A stretch of 64,000 nt of DNA from Colwellia chukchiensis (GTDB taxonomy: Bacteria; Pseudomonadota; Gammaproteobacteria; Enterobacterales; Alteromonadaceae), in contig NZ_NBOC01000017.1 of the NCBI RefSeq assembly GCF_002104455.1, positions 1 to 64,000 on the forward strand, read 5' to 3'. The notes below the pieces were generated by a model. That model worked only from the letters and a program-made list of their open reading frames with translations, made no database searches and was not told where the DNA came from. Of the stretch, positions 26,382 to 35,064 are shown piece by piece (the first letter of the stretch is position 1; the number at the start of each line of letters is the position of its first letter). The position numbers and the translations under genes are program-made.

Positions 26382-27251
26382 TCACAACTGGCTTCGTTGA
26401 GCATTACCGGTAAATTTTTCATTAACAAATAACGCTAACAATATAACCGTCGCACCAAGGCTCAAACGAGCAATATCAGCATCACGATTCCAAAACACTA
26501 TATTTACGATAATGCCGGCAGGAATTAATAAGTTATTGGCAACCGCTAACGAACCAACACTTACTTGCGTAGCGCCTTTATTCCAAGCAAAGTACCCTAA
26601 ACCGGACGCCACTATGCCTAAATAAACTAAAATTGACCACTGCAGTGCTGTGCTTGGTAATTGCTCATTATTGCCAAAAATTAAGTAGCAAGGTAACACG
26701 ACCAGCAAAGCGCCAATAAAAAACCAAGCAAATATGGTTCGTTGTGGTAGATCAGCGCGCTCATTAGCCATAGTTCGTTTATAGCCTACTTGCCCCAAGG
26801 CAAAACAAATATTCGCCCCTTGTACAATTAACAAACCGATAATAAAACCTTCATCTATGCCTTGGTAACGGATAATGACCGCACCTAAAACTGCCAATAA
26901 GGCGCTAACAATAAAACCGATATTGACTTGACGTTCGAGAAAATCATTAAACAAGGTTATATAAATTGGCGTCATGACAGTGAAAAGCAAAACTTCCGGT
27001 ACTGACAAATATAAAAATGACTGATAATAGAAACCATACATAATGCCCAGTTGTAATGCGCCACAAATCATGAGTTTTAGCGCCGTATTAAGTGCTATAT
27101 GTCGTAATTTTAAAAACGGCAGAAAAATCAAGGTAGCAAGCGCGACGCGGATTAACACGGAAAACCAAGCATCCACTTGTCCCGCTAGGTAAACCCCAAT
27201 CAAACTAAAAGAAAACGCCCACACCAGCGTGACTGTAATTAGCAAAAACAT
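26382..27251 (-). CDS. DMT-family (EamA) transporter
   Basis: The 289-residue protein has ten predicted transmembrane helices in two EamA repeats (LLITVTLVWAFSFSLIGV at the start; the second repeat begins around GFIIGLLIVQGANICFALGQ). These permeases export metabolites or amino acids; the substrate cannot be inferred. Monocistronic. Confidence 0.88.
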   Translation of the reverse strand: MFLLITVTLVWAFSFSLIGVYLAGQVDAWFSVLIRVALATLIFLPFLKLRHIALNTALKLMICGALQLGIMYGFYYQSFLYLSVPEVLLFTVMTPIYITLFNDFLERQVNIGFIVSALLAVLGAVIIRYQGIDEGFIIGLLIVQGANICFALGQVGYKRTMANERADLPQRTIFAWFFIGALLVVLPCYLIFGNNEQLPSTALQWSILVYLGIVASGLGYFAWNKGATQVSVGSLAVANNLLIPAGIIVNIVFWNRDADIARLSLGATVILLALFVNEKFTGNAQRSQL

Positions 27252-27578
27252 GATATAAAAAACCGTGACCGCAAAAATGCTGCTTAGTTTAGCCGCTTCT
27301 TGATACTGGGTATATTAATTTACACAAACTGGCTTATTGGTTTTGGTACAAATCACGGTATGACCTAGATAAACAAAACAAAAAAGATCAATAAAAGCCT
27401 AGTAAATGAGCAATAAACCTTAATACCCAGCTGAAAAGTATCATGATTGGCAAAATACTAAGTAAGCACTTAGACTTAGCATTAGCGATTAATTGTATAA
27501 TTTCATACTGATTAAGATCGCTGCCCTTGTCCCCTTGGTCGTGACGTTCGTCACGCTTACCCTATAAACAGGATAATT
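27252..27578. other. Intergenic region with a palindrome before marC
   Basis: No gene is seen. GTGACGTTCGTCAC (27541-27554) is a 14-base perfect palindrome 24 bases upstream of the marC start, possibly an operator or a leader hairpin. Confidence 0.5.
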
Positions 27579-28223
27579 ATGGAAGCTCTGCAAGTATATT
27601 TTGGTTATATTTTGTTGGTTGTTGCGACACTCATTCCAATTGCCAACCCGTTTGTCACTGCACCGATATTTTTATCTTTAACCGCTAGTTTTTCTATAGC
27701 AGAACGCCAGAAAACTGCACAACTTACCGCCAGTTACTTTTTTATTTTTTTGACCTGTTTTTTATTATTCGGCGCTTTTTTACTGGATTTTTTTGGTATT
27801 CAGTTCTCATCATTGCGTATCGCAGGCGGCTTGATCATAGGACATTTAGGCTTCAAAATGCTCTTTCCGGCGCCTATGTTGATGGAAAATGACCAACAAA
27901 CCAAAACCGCGAATGACATTGCGTTTATCCCTTTAGCCATGCCATATATGAGCGGACCAGGTGCTATTTCTGTCGTTATCACTATGGCGGCGCAAATTAA
28001 TACCGCAGAAACCTTGCACGATGAGTTATTCGGTTATTTACTGGTTATTTGTGGTATTGCAGTGTCAGCACTAATCTGTTGGCTAGTATTAAGAAGCGCC
28101 CCTAAAATCGTAAAATTTATGGGCGCCAATGGCATCGTCGCCATGACAAAAATTATGGGCTTCTTTTTGATCGGTATTGGCGTTGATATGGTGGTGGATA
28201 CCATACTTTCAATTATGGGTTAG
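27579..28223 (+). CDS. MarC family integral membrane protein
   Basis: The 214-residue protein has six predicted helices and the MarC/UPF0056 pattern (IPIANPFVTAPIFLSLT at helix 1, LRIAGGLIIGHLGFKML, and the AMPYMSGPGAISVVI re-entrant-type segment). The family was once linked to multiple antibiotic resistance, but that role is not supported for MarC itself, and the function remains unknown. Confidence 0.92.
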   Translation: MEALQVYFGYILLVVATLIPIANPFVTAPIFLSLTASFSIAERQKTAQLTASYFFIFLTCFLLFGAFLLDFFGIQFSSLRIAGGLIIGHLGFKMLFPAPMLMENDQQTKTANDIAFIPLAMPYMSGPGAISVVITMAAQINTAETLHDELFGYLLVICGIAVSALICWLVLRSAPKIVKFMGANGIVAMTKIMGFFLIGIGVDMVVDTILSIMG

Positions 28224-28249
28224 TTACTTACTGACTCAGAAAATTTAGT

Positions 28250-28282
28250 GCCGATATTGCTTTTACCGCAAACATTATCGGC
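28250..28282. terminator. Hairpin between convergent marC and the DUF2846 gene
   Basis: GCCGATA (28250-28256) pairs with TATCGGC (28276-28282), with a nested TTGC/GCAA pair. There is no strong T-run. Confidence 0.45.
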
Positions 28283-28293
28283 GCCATGTTATG

Positions 28294-28752
28294 TTACGAG
28301 CTACATTTACCTTTAACTGCCATATCAAGTTTCGCGACTTGTTTTTTACCCTTTTCCTCGGTTACCAACTCTAAACCTGCACCACCAACAAAAACGCCCA
28401 TTTTTATATACTGGCTAATAAAGTAATTTTTGCCACTTTCTGCTTTTACGATCAGATCATTAGGAGAAAACTCAGACTCTGTTGAAAGTTTATGCTCGCT
28501 ATCCCCTTGAACTTCTTGGTAAAAAAACATATTGGGTGCAGTTTCACCAACACATTCGCCATTGAGCCAAACATCTTTTTTTAAGGCGCCACCAAAACTA
28601 CCTGAACGGTAAACGTATAAACCGGCGTTACCGGCTGACGGCGAATGGTATTGCTTGACCAAATCACTGTCTGCTTTTGATGCCATTGGCACACTGGTAC
28701 AACCGGCCGTTAACGCTGATACCGCCGCTATAGTTACGAGAATATTCTTCAT
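28294..28752 (-). CDS. DUF2846 lipoprotein
   Basis: The 152-residue protein has a lipobox LTAGC after a short signal peptide. The DUF2846 core shows GNAGLYVYRSGSFGGALKKDVWLNGECVGETAPNMFFY-type sequence, then a GKNYFISQYIKMG strand pair. The ending resembles small envelope lipoproteins. The function is unknown; it is likely periplasm-facing and outer-membrane anchored. Confidence 0.85.
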   Translation of the reverse strand: MKNILVTIAAVSALTAGCTSVPMASKADSDLVKQYHSPSAGNAGLYVYRSGSFGGALKKDVWLNGECVGETAPNMFFYQEVQGDSEHKLSTESEFSPNDLIVKAESGKNYFISQYIKMGVFVGGAGLELVTEEKGKKQVAKLDMAVKGKCSS

Positions 28753-29156
28753 GTTATTTCCTTTTTGTTATTATAAGCTTCAATTGCTAGTGCTCTAAAA
28801 CCATATTTATGGCTTGTATAGCATAACTCGAATCCAAGTAGATACAACTAAAAATTAGTCAAGCGGCTGTTTTAATTGATATTAAAGTGGAGTATCGATG
28901 AATAACTCGCAACCATTAAGCGCACTAAATGCCGGTAAGTAATGCGCGTTACTTGTATTACCCAAGTATCGATTAGCTTAACCAGCCGCTCCTGCTTACC
29001 TGTATTAGCGACCTGGGCTTTAGCGGCTTGAGCGTTCAGTAGTTACATTGCCTAAAATAAAAACTAGGCAAAACTTTATCGGTTTTTAACGCATTTAATG
29101 CCTTTTCTGACCTTTTAAGTCGCTTATGTATAGCGCTTACCTACCTGAGCTCTGGG
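28753..29156. other. Gene-free intergenic stretch
   Basis: Only short frames without recognisable families are present. I see no clear hairpin, promoter or repeat. Confidence 0.5.
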
Positions 29157-29486
29157 CTAATTATTGTCTAGGACTTTAACCACTGTGACTGTGCCTACCA
29201 TTGCTGGGTGTGGGCCGCACGCGTAAGGAAACTCGCCAAGCTCATTAAAGGTGCGTTGGTAACTTTCGCCAGGAAAAAAATAATCTGGCTCTTCTGGCAC
29301 TAACTGTTTAAACCAAACGTTATGATATTGACGTTTTTCGATATTTTTCCATATCACAGTATCCCCCTGAGCAACCGTTATTTGCGCCGGAATAAACTGT
29401 TTTTTAAATATTTCAACCACCACTTCTTTGCCCTGTGCCTGACCGACAGCACAAAATAATAACAGGGCTACCCAAACTATACGCAT
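29157..29486 (-). CDS. Cupredoxin (plastocyanin-like) periplasmic protein
   Basis: About 109 residues from ATG 29486, with a signal peptide (MRIVWVALLLFCAVGQAQG). The blue-copper ligand pattern is a first His in YHNVWF and a C-terminal CGPHPAM loop giving Cys, His and Met. The FFPGESYQRTFNELGEFPYAC segment is typical of methylamine-utilisation-type or plastocyanin-like small copper proteins. It could carry electrons in the periplasm; its proximity to the nirS module is suggestive but separated by other genes. An upstream ATG at 29504 would add six residues. Confidence 0.88.
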   Translation of the reverse strand: MRIVWVALLLFCAVGQAQGKEVVVEIFKKQFIPAQITVAQGDTVIWKNIEKRQYHNVWFKQLVPEEPDYFFPGESYQRTFNELGEFPYACGPHPAMVGTVTVVKVLDNN

Positions 29487-29555
29487 GCTCAACTCCTCTT
29501 TCAAAATGCAAATCCGGCTTGCATGAAAAATAATCCATTCAAACTGTGATGTTAT

Positions 29556-29896
29556 TTAACCAACGCACGGCGTCGTCATGGCGGATAAAATATCAAGCGC
29601 ACCTATTAACAACCTTACACTAACGTTTGCAACCATTGCTGGGCTATTTTTATCATCAACGCTGGCTATTTTGTGAGATTTATTATGATGTTTAAGCCCG
29701 AGTTTTAGGTCATCACAAGCGACTATCGGTGCTCAACCAGCCCGTTTAATGCCATTAATACATTCATCGTTCTTTTGCGCGGTTAGCGGTGAAAACGCTG
29801 ATTCATCAGCGTGATCAGCTCATAATCAGTATGTGTTAACTTTCCTACCGTCTTTAGTGCTAGCAAAACATCACTTTCAATGCCTTCAATAGCCAT
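29556..29896 (-). pseudogene. Decayed SpoIIAA-like (STAS/SEC14-type) gene
   Basis: On the minus strand, ATG 29896 opens MAIEGIESDVLLALKTVGKL followed by THTDYE, which matches the opening of SpoIIAA-like proteins (VLxL...GKLTHEDYE). The frame stops after about 37 codons. After two frame changes, homology resumes as VLMALNGL, then DDLKLGLKHHNKSHKIA and VDDKNSPAMVANV, and ends at 29556. The total span of about 113 codons equals the family's usual size. I judge it a frameshifted pseudogene. Confidence 0.65.
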
Positions 29897-30178
29897 GGTT
29901 AGCCGGTGCTTACCTTTCACCTTTGCTTGCCAATACCGACATCGACGCTACACAAATCATAGCGGCAATTGCGCAGGATAAAAACTAGCTCACGGCATAA
30001 GGTTGCGCTAAATCAACTTTGCGACTAAACAGCGTAACCATTTTGCCTAGCTAGGTATTTTAATTCTGTAACTCTGTGCCAGTTTCAGCCAAATCAAATG
30101 ATTAGTCATTGACACTGAGTACTGGATCTAGCATGGTTCAGGCTTTAGTTATCCTTAGTACCATATTTGTGAGATCTC
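29897..30178. other. Intergenic region before rarD
   Basis: No supported gene. It follows the decayed SpoIIAA-like gene and may contain more decayed coding sequence, but I recognise none. Confidence 0.4.
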
Positions 30179-31087
30179 ATGCTTAACTCTCCTCATCATC
30201 AACAAGAAATACAAGGGTACTTGTTGATGTTCGGCTCTATTATTATTTTTTCATTGCTGCCTTACTATTTGCAATTTTTAGCACCTGTTGATGGCAACAG
30301 TTTGTTTGCTTATCGTGTACTACTGCAATTGATTTTTGGCTTTATTTTCTTATTTTTAGTCAACAAAGTGTTCGAGTTTAAAGCCATTTTTTCGCGTACT
30401 AAAGACATGTGGTTAATGTCTTTAACCGCACCGCTAATCGCTCTACAGTGGTGGGTGTTTTATTGGGGGCCGGTAAATGGTGAAACCATCAATATTGCCA
30501 TGGGCTATTTTCTTTTACCTATTACCATGAGTTTAACCGGCCGCTTTTATTTTAAAGAAAAAATGAGCCCGTTATTAGTATTAGCGGTTATTGCCGCACT
30601 CGTGGGTGTCGCCGTCGAGCTATATACTAGTCACAGTTTTTCTTGGGTTACCTTGCTTATTTGTTTAGGTTATCCCCCCTACTTTGTTATTCGCCGAAAA
30701 AGTACTATCTCCACCAGCACTAATTTTGTTGCTGAAAACGCCCTGTTGGCACCACTAGCACTGACACTACTTTATATCACTTATCAACAGCAGCAACCTT
30801 TGCTGCCTGCCTCTGATGCCGGCTTATGGTTAGTTATAGGGGCGGGGCTTTTAGGTACCATCGCCATGATATTCTTTGTTTCTGCCTCAACGCGCTTAAG
30901 TTTTACCGTTTTTGGTATGCTAAATTATGGTGAGCCTATTCTCTTAATGTTAGTGGCAATATTTTTATTAAATGAGGCTATTTTAGCGCAGCAATTACTC
31001 AGCTATGGCTGTTTTGCTATCGCTATCGTGTTAGTAATTATCAATAGTAGTTTACGAATAATTCACAATAAAAAGCGCATTTACTAA
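30179..31087 (+). CDS. rarD: RarD-type EamA transporter
   Basis: The 302-residue, ten-helix DMT protein has RarD hallmarks: an N-terminal IFSLLPYYLQFLAPVDGN, WRVL-like FAYRVLLQLIFG, WWVFYWGPVNGETINIAMGY and the C-terminal LSFTVFGMLNYGEPILLML. Named from a chloramphenicol-sensitive phenotype in other species; the substrate is not known. It ends close to a terminator shared with the convergent cytochrome gene. Confidence 0.88.
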   Translation: MLNSPHHQQEIQGYLLMFGSIIIFSLLPYYLQFLAPVDGNSLFAYRVLLQLIFGFIFLFLVNKVFEFKAIFSRTKDMWLMSLTAPLIALQWWVFYWGPVNGETINIAMGYFLLPITMSLTGRFYFKEKMSPLLVLAVIAALVGVAVELYTSHSFSWVTLLICLGYPPYFVIRRKSTISTSTNFVAENALLAPLALTLLYITYQQQQPLLPASDAGLWLVIGAGLLGTIAMIFFVSASTRLSFTVFGMLNYGEPILLMLVAIFLLNEAILAQQLLSYGCFAIAIVLVIINSSLRIIHNKKRIY

Positions 31088-31090
31088 GGC

Positions 31091-31123
31091 AAAAAAAAGG
31101 GCCTTTTGTACTCACAAAAGGCC
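31091..31123 (-). terminator. Terminator of the nirT-like/nirS unit
   Basis: GGCCTTTTGT (31100-31109) pairs with ACAAAAGGCC (31114-31123). On the minus strand it is followed by an eight-base T-run (A-run at 31091-31098). Confidence 0.85.
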
Positions 31124-31155
31124 TGATTATTACGCTTAGCTAAACCGATATCAGT

Positions 31156-32946
31156 TTACAGTTTAGTGGCATTTATTTCTGCCCCATCGTTATCTAATGC
31201 TAACTTATAACCAAAAGAGACATGGTGATAACGGCCATTGGTATAGTCATCATGGATGGCAAAACCAAAGTTATACAGTGTGCCTGGCTCAATGCTAACA
31301 TCACCGGCTTTGTCAGACTTAAGCTTACGTTTAACCACTACCGTCCAAGTGCCATTGTTTAAGGTAGCGCTAACTTCGCCGCCCTGACCACCATGCATTT
31401 GACGCTCAGCCAAAATATAACCGTCTTCAACTTTACCTTCGCCTGCTTTATAGCGCACTATGTCCATAAACTTGTTTGACTCAACCGCAGTTGCTAGCTC
31501 GGCGTCACTGCGCAGTTTATCCCAACCACCTAGGGCTTTACCGCGACGGCCTTTGAGTTCAATGTCAGTGCGCGACTCTGTAATATACTTAGTTAACCCA
31601 CCGCTAAAGTCTAACCGTTTTGCTAAGTCTGAGCCCATTAGTACCTCGTTTTCAGGCTCAAATGGCATAGCGTTAATATCGGCGTGACAGGTGCCCCAAC
31701 AACCAGCGCGATCGGCATATTCAACATCATCGGTTGCTAACATAAAGGCAAGTTTCATGGCGTTGTCTGGGTCCATTTTGCCACCGTCAACAAAAGGTGC
31801 CGGTGTATGGTCAGTTTCAGGCCAGCTAAACTTCAAGTACAGGTTGTCATCGTCATGTGCGGCATTAATGGTAACATCAAAACTGCCTCGTTTACCTGGG
31901 ATCAGCGCTGGATCTTCAATCTTCTCACTTTCTCCGCCGGCAATATTATTACCAATATCAGCAATTTCTTCAGAGTGACACTCAGTACAACGATCGCCTT
32001 TAGTAAACGCACGTTTACCACCATGGTTACGACCTAAAATCCATTCAATTGAGGCAGTACCTGGATAAAACACACCAATATCTGTCGCCGTTGACTTACT
32101 CCAGTCTACTGAAATTTCGTTGCCTTGCGTGGTAGCGTTTTGCTTGCTAGCCGGCGCTTTGCTCGCTGCGCCTGACATATTCGCTGTTGCCTCTGCAACG
32201 GCTTGCGCTATTTGTGCTTGCACTTTTTCTTTCTCAGCAATGGCTTCGGCTTTTAAGCGTGCCTTTTCCGCGGCTTCTTTGGCTTCAGCACGCGCTAGAC
32301 CATCTTTATATAGTTGCGGTACTGCACGCACAAATTTCGGATTCGGCGCTTCAATGGCTTCAAGTTCTTCATCTGACAGTTGGTCGCGAACATTGTGATG
32401 CGCAATACCTTTATGGCAATCAATACAAGTTTGCCCGGTTTCAAAGGCATTTAAATGTTGCTTACGCGCGCGAGGTTTTTGAAATTCAGGATTCATTGAT
32501 TCAAAGTTATGACAATTACGACATTCTCGTGAATCTGTTTCTTTCATCGCTGTCCAGACACTTTTTGCAAGATCAAAGCGATGTTCATTAAATTTTTCTT
32601 TGGTATCTAGTTTGCCGGTTAGCCATGAAAATACTTCTTTTGATGCTTCGACTTTGCGCACCATTTTATGTATCCAAGGCTTAGGTACGTGACAATCAGC
32701 ACAACCTGCTCTGACACCGGTGCGGTTAGAATAATGTATAGTGGGTTTGTATTCTTGATAAACATTATCCTCCATTTCATGACAGCCAATACAAAACTCC
32801 GTGGTATTGGTAGCTTCCATAGCTGTGTTGAAGCCGCCCCAAAATATTATACCCACGATAAAAAAGATCACGGCGCCCGCTACTGTTGTACCGAGGATCA
32901 ATCGACGAGACCAAAAACTAGGTTTGCTTACTGTGTTATTTACCAT
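31156..32946 (-). CDS. NapC/NirT-type cytochrome c fused to an ethylbenzene-dehydrogenase-like haem domain
   Basis: The 596-residue protein is membrane-anchored (helix around residues 17-37). It has the NapC/NirT tetrahaem domain with four CxxCH sites: C52-H56 (CIGCH), C82-H86 (CADCH), C142-H146 (CRNCH) and C174-H178 (CIDCH). An Ala/Glu/Lys-rich coiled-coil-like linker follows (about 205-260), then a fifth CxxCH (CTECH, 320-324). The C-terminal beta-domain resembles the haem-binding gamma subunit of ethylbenzene dehydrogenase and includes a CxxxCH (C416-H421). It should take electrons from quinol in the inner membrane and pass them to periplasmic NirS, encoded 128 bases upstream and probably on the same transcript. 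Confidence 0.88.
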   Translation of the reverse strand: MVNNTVSKPSFWSRRLILGTTVAGAVIFFIVGIIFWGGFNTAMEATNTTEFCIGCHEMEDNVYQEYKPTIHYSNRTGVRAGCADCHVPKPWIHKMVRKVEASKEVFSWLTGKLDTKEKFNEHRFDLAKSVWTAMKETDSRECRNCHNFESMNPEFQKPRARKQHLNAFETGQTCIDCHKGIAHHNVRDQLSDEELEAIEAPNPKFVRAVPQLYKDGLARAEAKEAAEKARLKAEAIAEKEKVQAQIAQAVAEATANMSGAASKAPASKQNATTQGNEISVDWSKSTATDIGVFYPGTASIEWILGRNHGGKRAFTKGDRCTECHSEEIADIGNNIAGGESEKIEDPALIPGKRGSFDVTINAAHDDDNLYLKFSWPETDHTPAPFVDGGKMDPDNAMKLAFMLATDDVEYADRAGCWGTCHADINAMPFEPENEVLMGSDLAKRLDFSGGLTKYITESRTDIELKGRRGKALGGWDKLRSDAELATAVESNKFMDIVRYKAGEGKVEDGYILAERQMHGGQGGEVSATLNNGTWTVVVKRKLKSDKAGDVSIEPGTLYNFGFAIHDDYTNGRYHHVSFGYKLALDNDGAEINATKL

Positions 32947-33074
32947 AATTGACTCTTACAGAATAAAGCGAAAAAACGTGGGCATGGCATGGTGTCATGC
33001 CCACTAATTTAGATTGTGAGGAATTCATAAATAGCGATTAACAGTGCAAAATTCCTCGACAATTAAACTACTTA

Positions 33075-34703
33075 CTAGGTTTTGTGGTGCATACGGTTGT
33101 AAACGTTAAACTTACCTGTTGGCGTTGTTAACCCTTTAATGCGCGCTTTCTCTTTCAGCGTTTTTGCATCGTATACCACGATTTCCCCCGTTGGGTTCTT
33201 CGCATCAGTACGGTTCCATACCGATACCCATACTTCCGTTCCGTCGGCATTGAACTCCATATGTAACGCCGCTTTACCTTCTTCTTCTGTTACCCGGATT
33301 GTTTTCACAATTTCACGCGTTTTCTTGTCGAAAACTTGTACTGATTGTTGAATTTCTGGCTCTGGGTGCTTAAGTTGGTCAGCCCAAACGTAGTCAGACG
33401 TTTCATGAGTACGGATGAAAACACCTGCACCGTCAGTTTCAACTTCGTAACATAACTTCCACGCTTGCTCAGGGTTATTGATTGGGTCATTACCCCAAAC
33501 AGACACTAAGCCGATACCTAGGTGAGTTGTACCACCAACAGGGCCACACTCTTCATCAATCCAGTTTGCACCCGGTCCAGGATGAGGTAAGCTATCAACA
33601 TCGATCATTTTTTCTAACTTAGCGTCTTTAGTGTCAACCACTACCATTTTATTAGACGCGTTCGCGGCAATTTGGAAGTAGCGACCTGATGGGTCAAAGA
33701 AGCCATCATGCAAGAATTCAGCTGACTCAATCGCGGTAATGGTTAAGTTATCTAAATCTGTGTAGTCAACCTGCAACATTTTACCGGTTTCTTTCACGGC
33801 AACGATAAACGCAGACTCATTTGGCGCAGTATAAATCGCGGCAACACGAGCTTCGTTAATGAACTCACCTTTCGTGTTATAACCTCGGGTAGAAACCACT
33901 TTAACTGGGTTTAAGGTCACCGCATCCATAATCACGAAGTGCGCTGGCCAGTAACCACCGGCAATCACATATTTACCATCACCTGATACCGCAATATCAC
34001 GCGCGTCATATGCCATTTTAGTTTCAGCCACTAACATTTTTTCTGGTGTTTGCCACAAGTCAATCTTGTTAACTTTACCGTCACGACCTATGGTATACCA
34101 AAAACGTCCTACATCTTTTGCCGTGTCTTTTTTATGATGCTCTGTGCCTTTAATAACGTGCACGGCATAGCCAGTATCAATATGAGAGACTATTTTCTTG
34201 GTGTCACCATCAATAATGGCGGCTTTACCTGCATCACGCTCGATAACCACAAAGAAGTTTTTCCAATTCAAACCATGTAAAGGCTTAGTTGGGTAGTCTT
34301 TAGGAGCCACATATTCTTTAGTGTGAGAGCGCATTTGCTCTAAAGACATTTCCGGTGGTACCGGCGGTGTCATTTGAATAAATGTTGCTAAGTTGCTGAT
34401 TTCTTGCTCAGTAAACAAGTCATCAAAGTTATTCATGCCGCCTTCAGTACCTAACGAAATAATTTTTTCTAAACGCTTTTGGCCTTTTTTAAGCATGTTT
34501 TCAGGTTCTAAATTTTTACCCGTCGCACCTTTTCGCAACACACCATGACAACCAGCACAGCGCTGGAAGTAATGTAATTGTGCTTTCTCAAAGTCGGCTT
34601 TAGATAGCGTTGGCTCAGCAGCTGAAACTGTCATGCTAAGACCAGTTGCTGCCATGCCGATTGCTAAACCAAGTGCTGAAAGACTAAATTTAATCGTTTT
34701 CAT
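33075..34703 (-). CDS. nirS: Cytochrome cd1 nitrite reductase
   Basis: The 542-residue exported enzyme has a signal peptide (about 28 residues, ending VSAAE). A cytochrome c domain with CAGCH (C49-H53) is followed by the eight-bladed d1 propeller. Key d1-site histidines are in place: His182 in YAVHVIKG (proximal d1 ligand), His331 in EFLHDG and His373 in LPHPGPG (substrate/proton histidines in the family). It reduces nitrite to nitric oxide in the periplasm. The haem d1 assembly genes (nirF, nirE, nirJ, nirN and nirD-type) are not in the window. The length matches the family and nothing is truncated. Confidence 0.96.
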   Translation of the reverse strand: MKTIKFSLSALGLAIGMAATGLSMTVSAAEPTLSKADFEKAQLHYFQRCAGCHGVLRKGATGKNLEPENMLKKGQKRLEKIISLGTEGGMNNFDDLFTEQEISNLATFIQMTPPVPPEMSLEQMRSHTKEYVAPKDYPTKPLHGLNWKNFFVVIERDAGKAAIIDGDTKKIVSHIDTGYAVHVIKGTEHHKKDTAKDVGRFWYTIGRDGKVNKIDLWQTPEKMLVAETKMAYDARDIAVSGDGKYVIAGGYWPAHFVIMDAVTLNPVKVVSTRGYNTKGEFINEARVAAIYTAPNESAFIVAVKETGKMLQVDYTDLDNLTITAIESAEFLHDGFFDPSGRYFQIAANASNKMVVVDTKDAKLEKMIDVDSLPHPGPGANWIDEECGPVGGTTHLGIGLVSVWGNDPINNPEQAWKLCYEVETDGAGVFIRTHETSDYVWADQLKHPEPEIQQSVQVFDKKTREIVKTIRVTEEEGKAALHMEFNADGTEVWVSVWNRTDAKNPTGEIVVYDAKTLKEKARIKGLTTPTGKFNVYNRMHHKT

Positions 34704-34908
34704 CGGATCATCTCCATTTACAAAGTTATCGAGTTTTTTGTTTTTAAATTGTTTTATTGTTATCTAACTAGTTTGCTATCAAAGACCAAAAGCACTGTCG
34801 GCAATCACTGGCTAAATGAGACTTACATTTGTCTGTTCCAGTTGTTTGTTAGCGAGTAGCGATAAATTTAAGATACGGTAACTATTCATTACTTTGCGTA
34901 GAAAAAAC

Positions 34909-34922
34909 CTGATGCAGATCAA
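34909..34922. promoter_or_regulatory. FNR/NnrR-like box 1
   Basis: CTGATGCAGATCAA fits the TTGAT-N4-ATCAA dyad recognised by the FNR/CRP superfamily (FNR, NnrR/DNR) with one mismatch. It lies 206 bases upstream of the nirS start. Confidence 0.6.
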
Positions 34923-34957
34923 GTTTTAAAAGCTTACAAATAGAATGCATTTACAAC

Positions 34958-34971
34958 TTGATCAAGGTCAA
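34958..34971. promoter_or_regulatory. FNR/NnrR-like box 2
   Basis: TTGATCAAGGTCAA fits TTGAT-N4-ATCAA with one mismatch. It lies about 94-107 bases upstream of the hemerythrin start and suggests control by oxygen or nitric oxide. Confidence 0.6.
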
Positions 34972-35064
34972 CAAATAAATAGGTTTTACGCTCATTGGCG
35001 TCAATTCGTATTAGAATCAGCTTCATTGTTAACAATTAACCGTCATTCTAACTGAGTATGTTTT

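Larger units (their letters stand above)
34704..35064. promoter_or_regulatory. Divergent control region between nirS and hemerythrin
   Basis: This 361-base region holds the promoters for nirS (minus) and the hemerythrin gene (plus). Two FNR/NnrR-like boxes are listed separately. No other gene or terminator is seen. Confidence 0.7.

Noticed and set aside
32187-32591. 134-codon plus-strand frame over the NirT-like gene
   Set aside because: It is antisense to a well-supported haem protein and its composition looks like a mirror of that gene.
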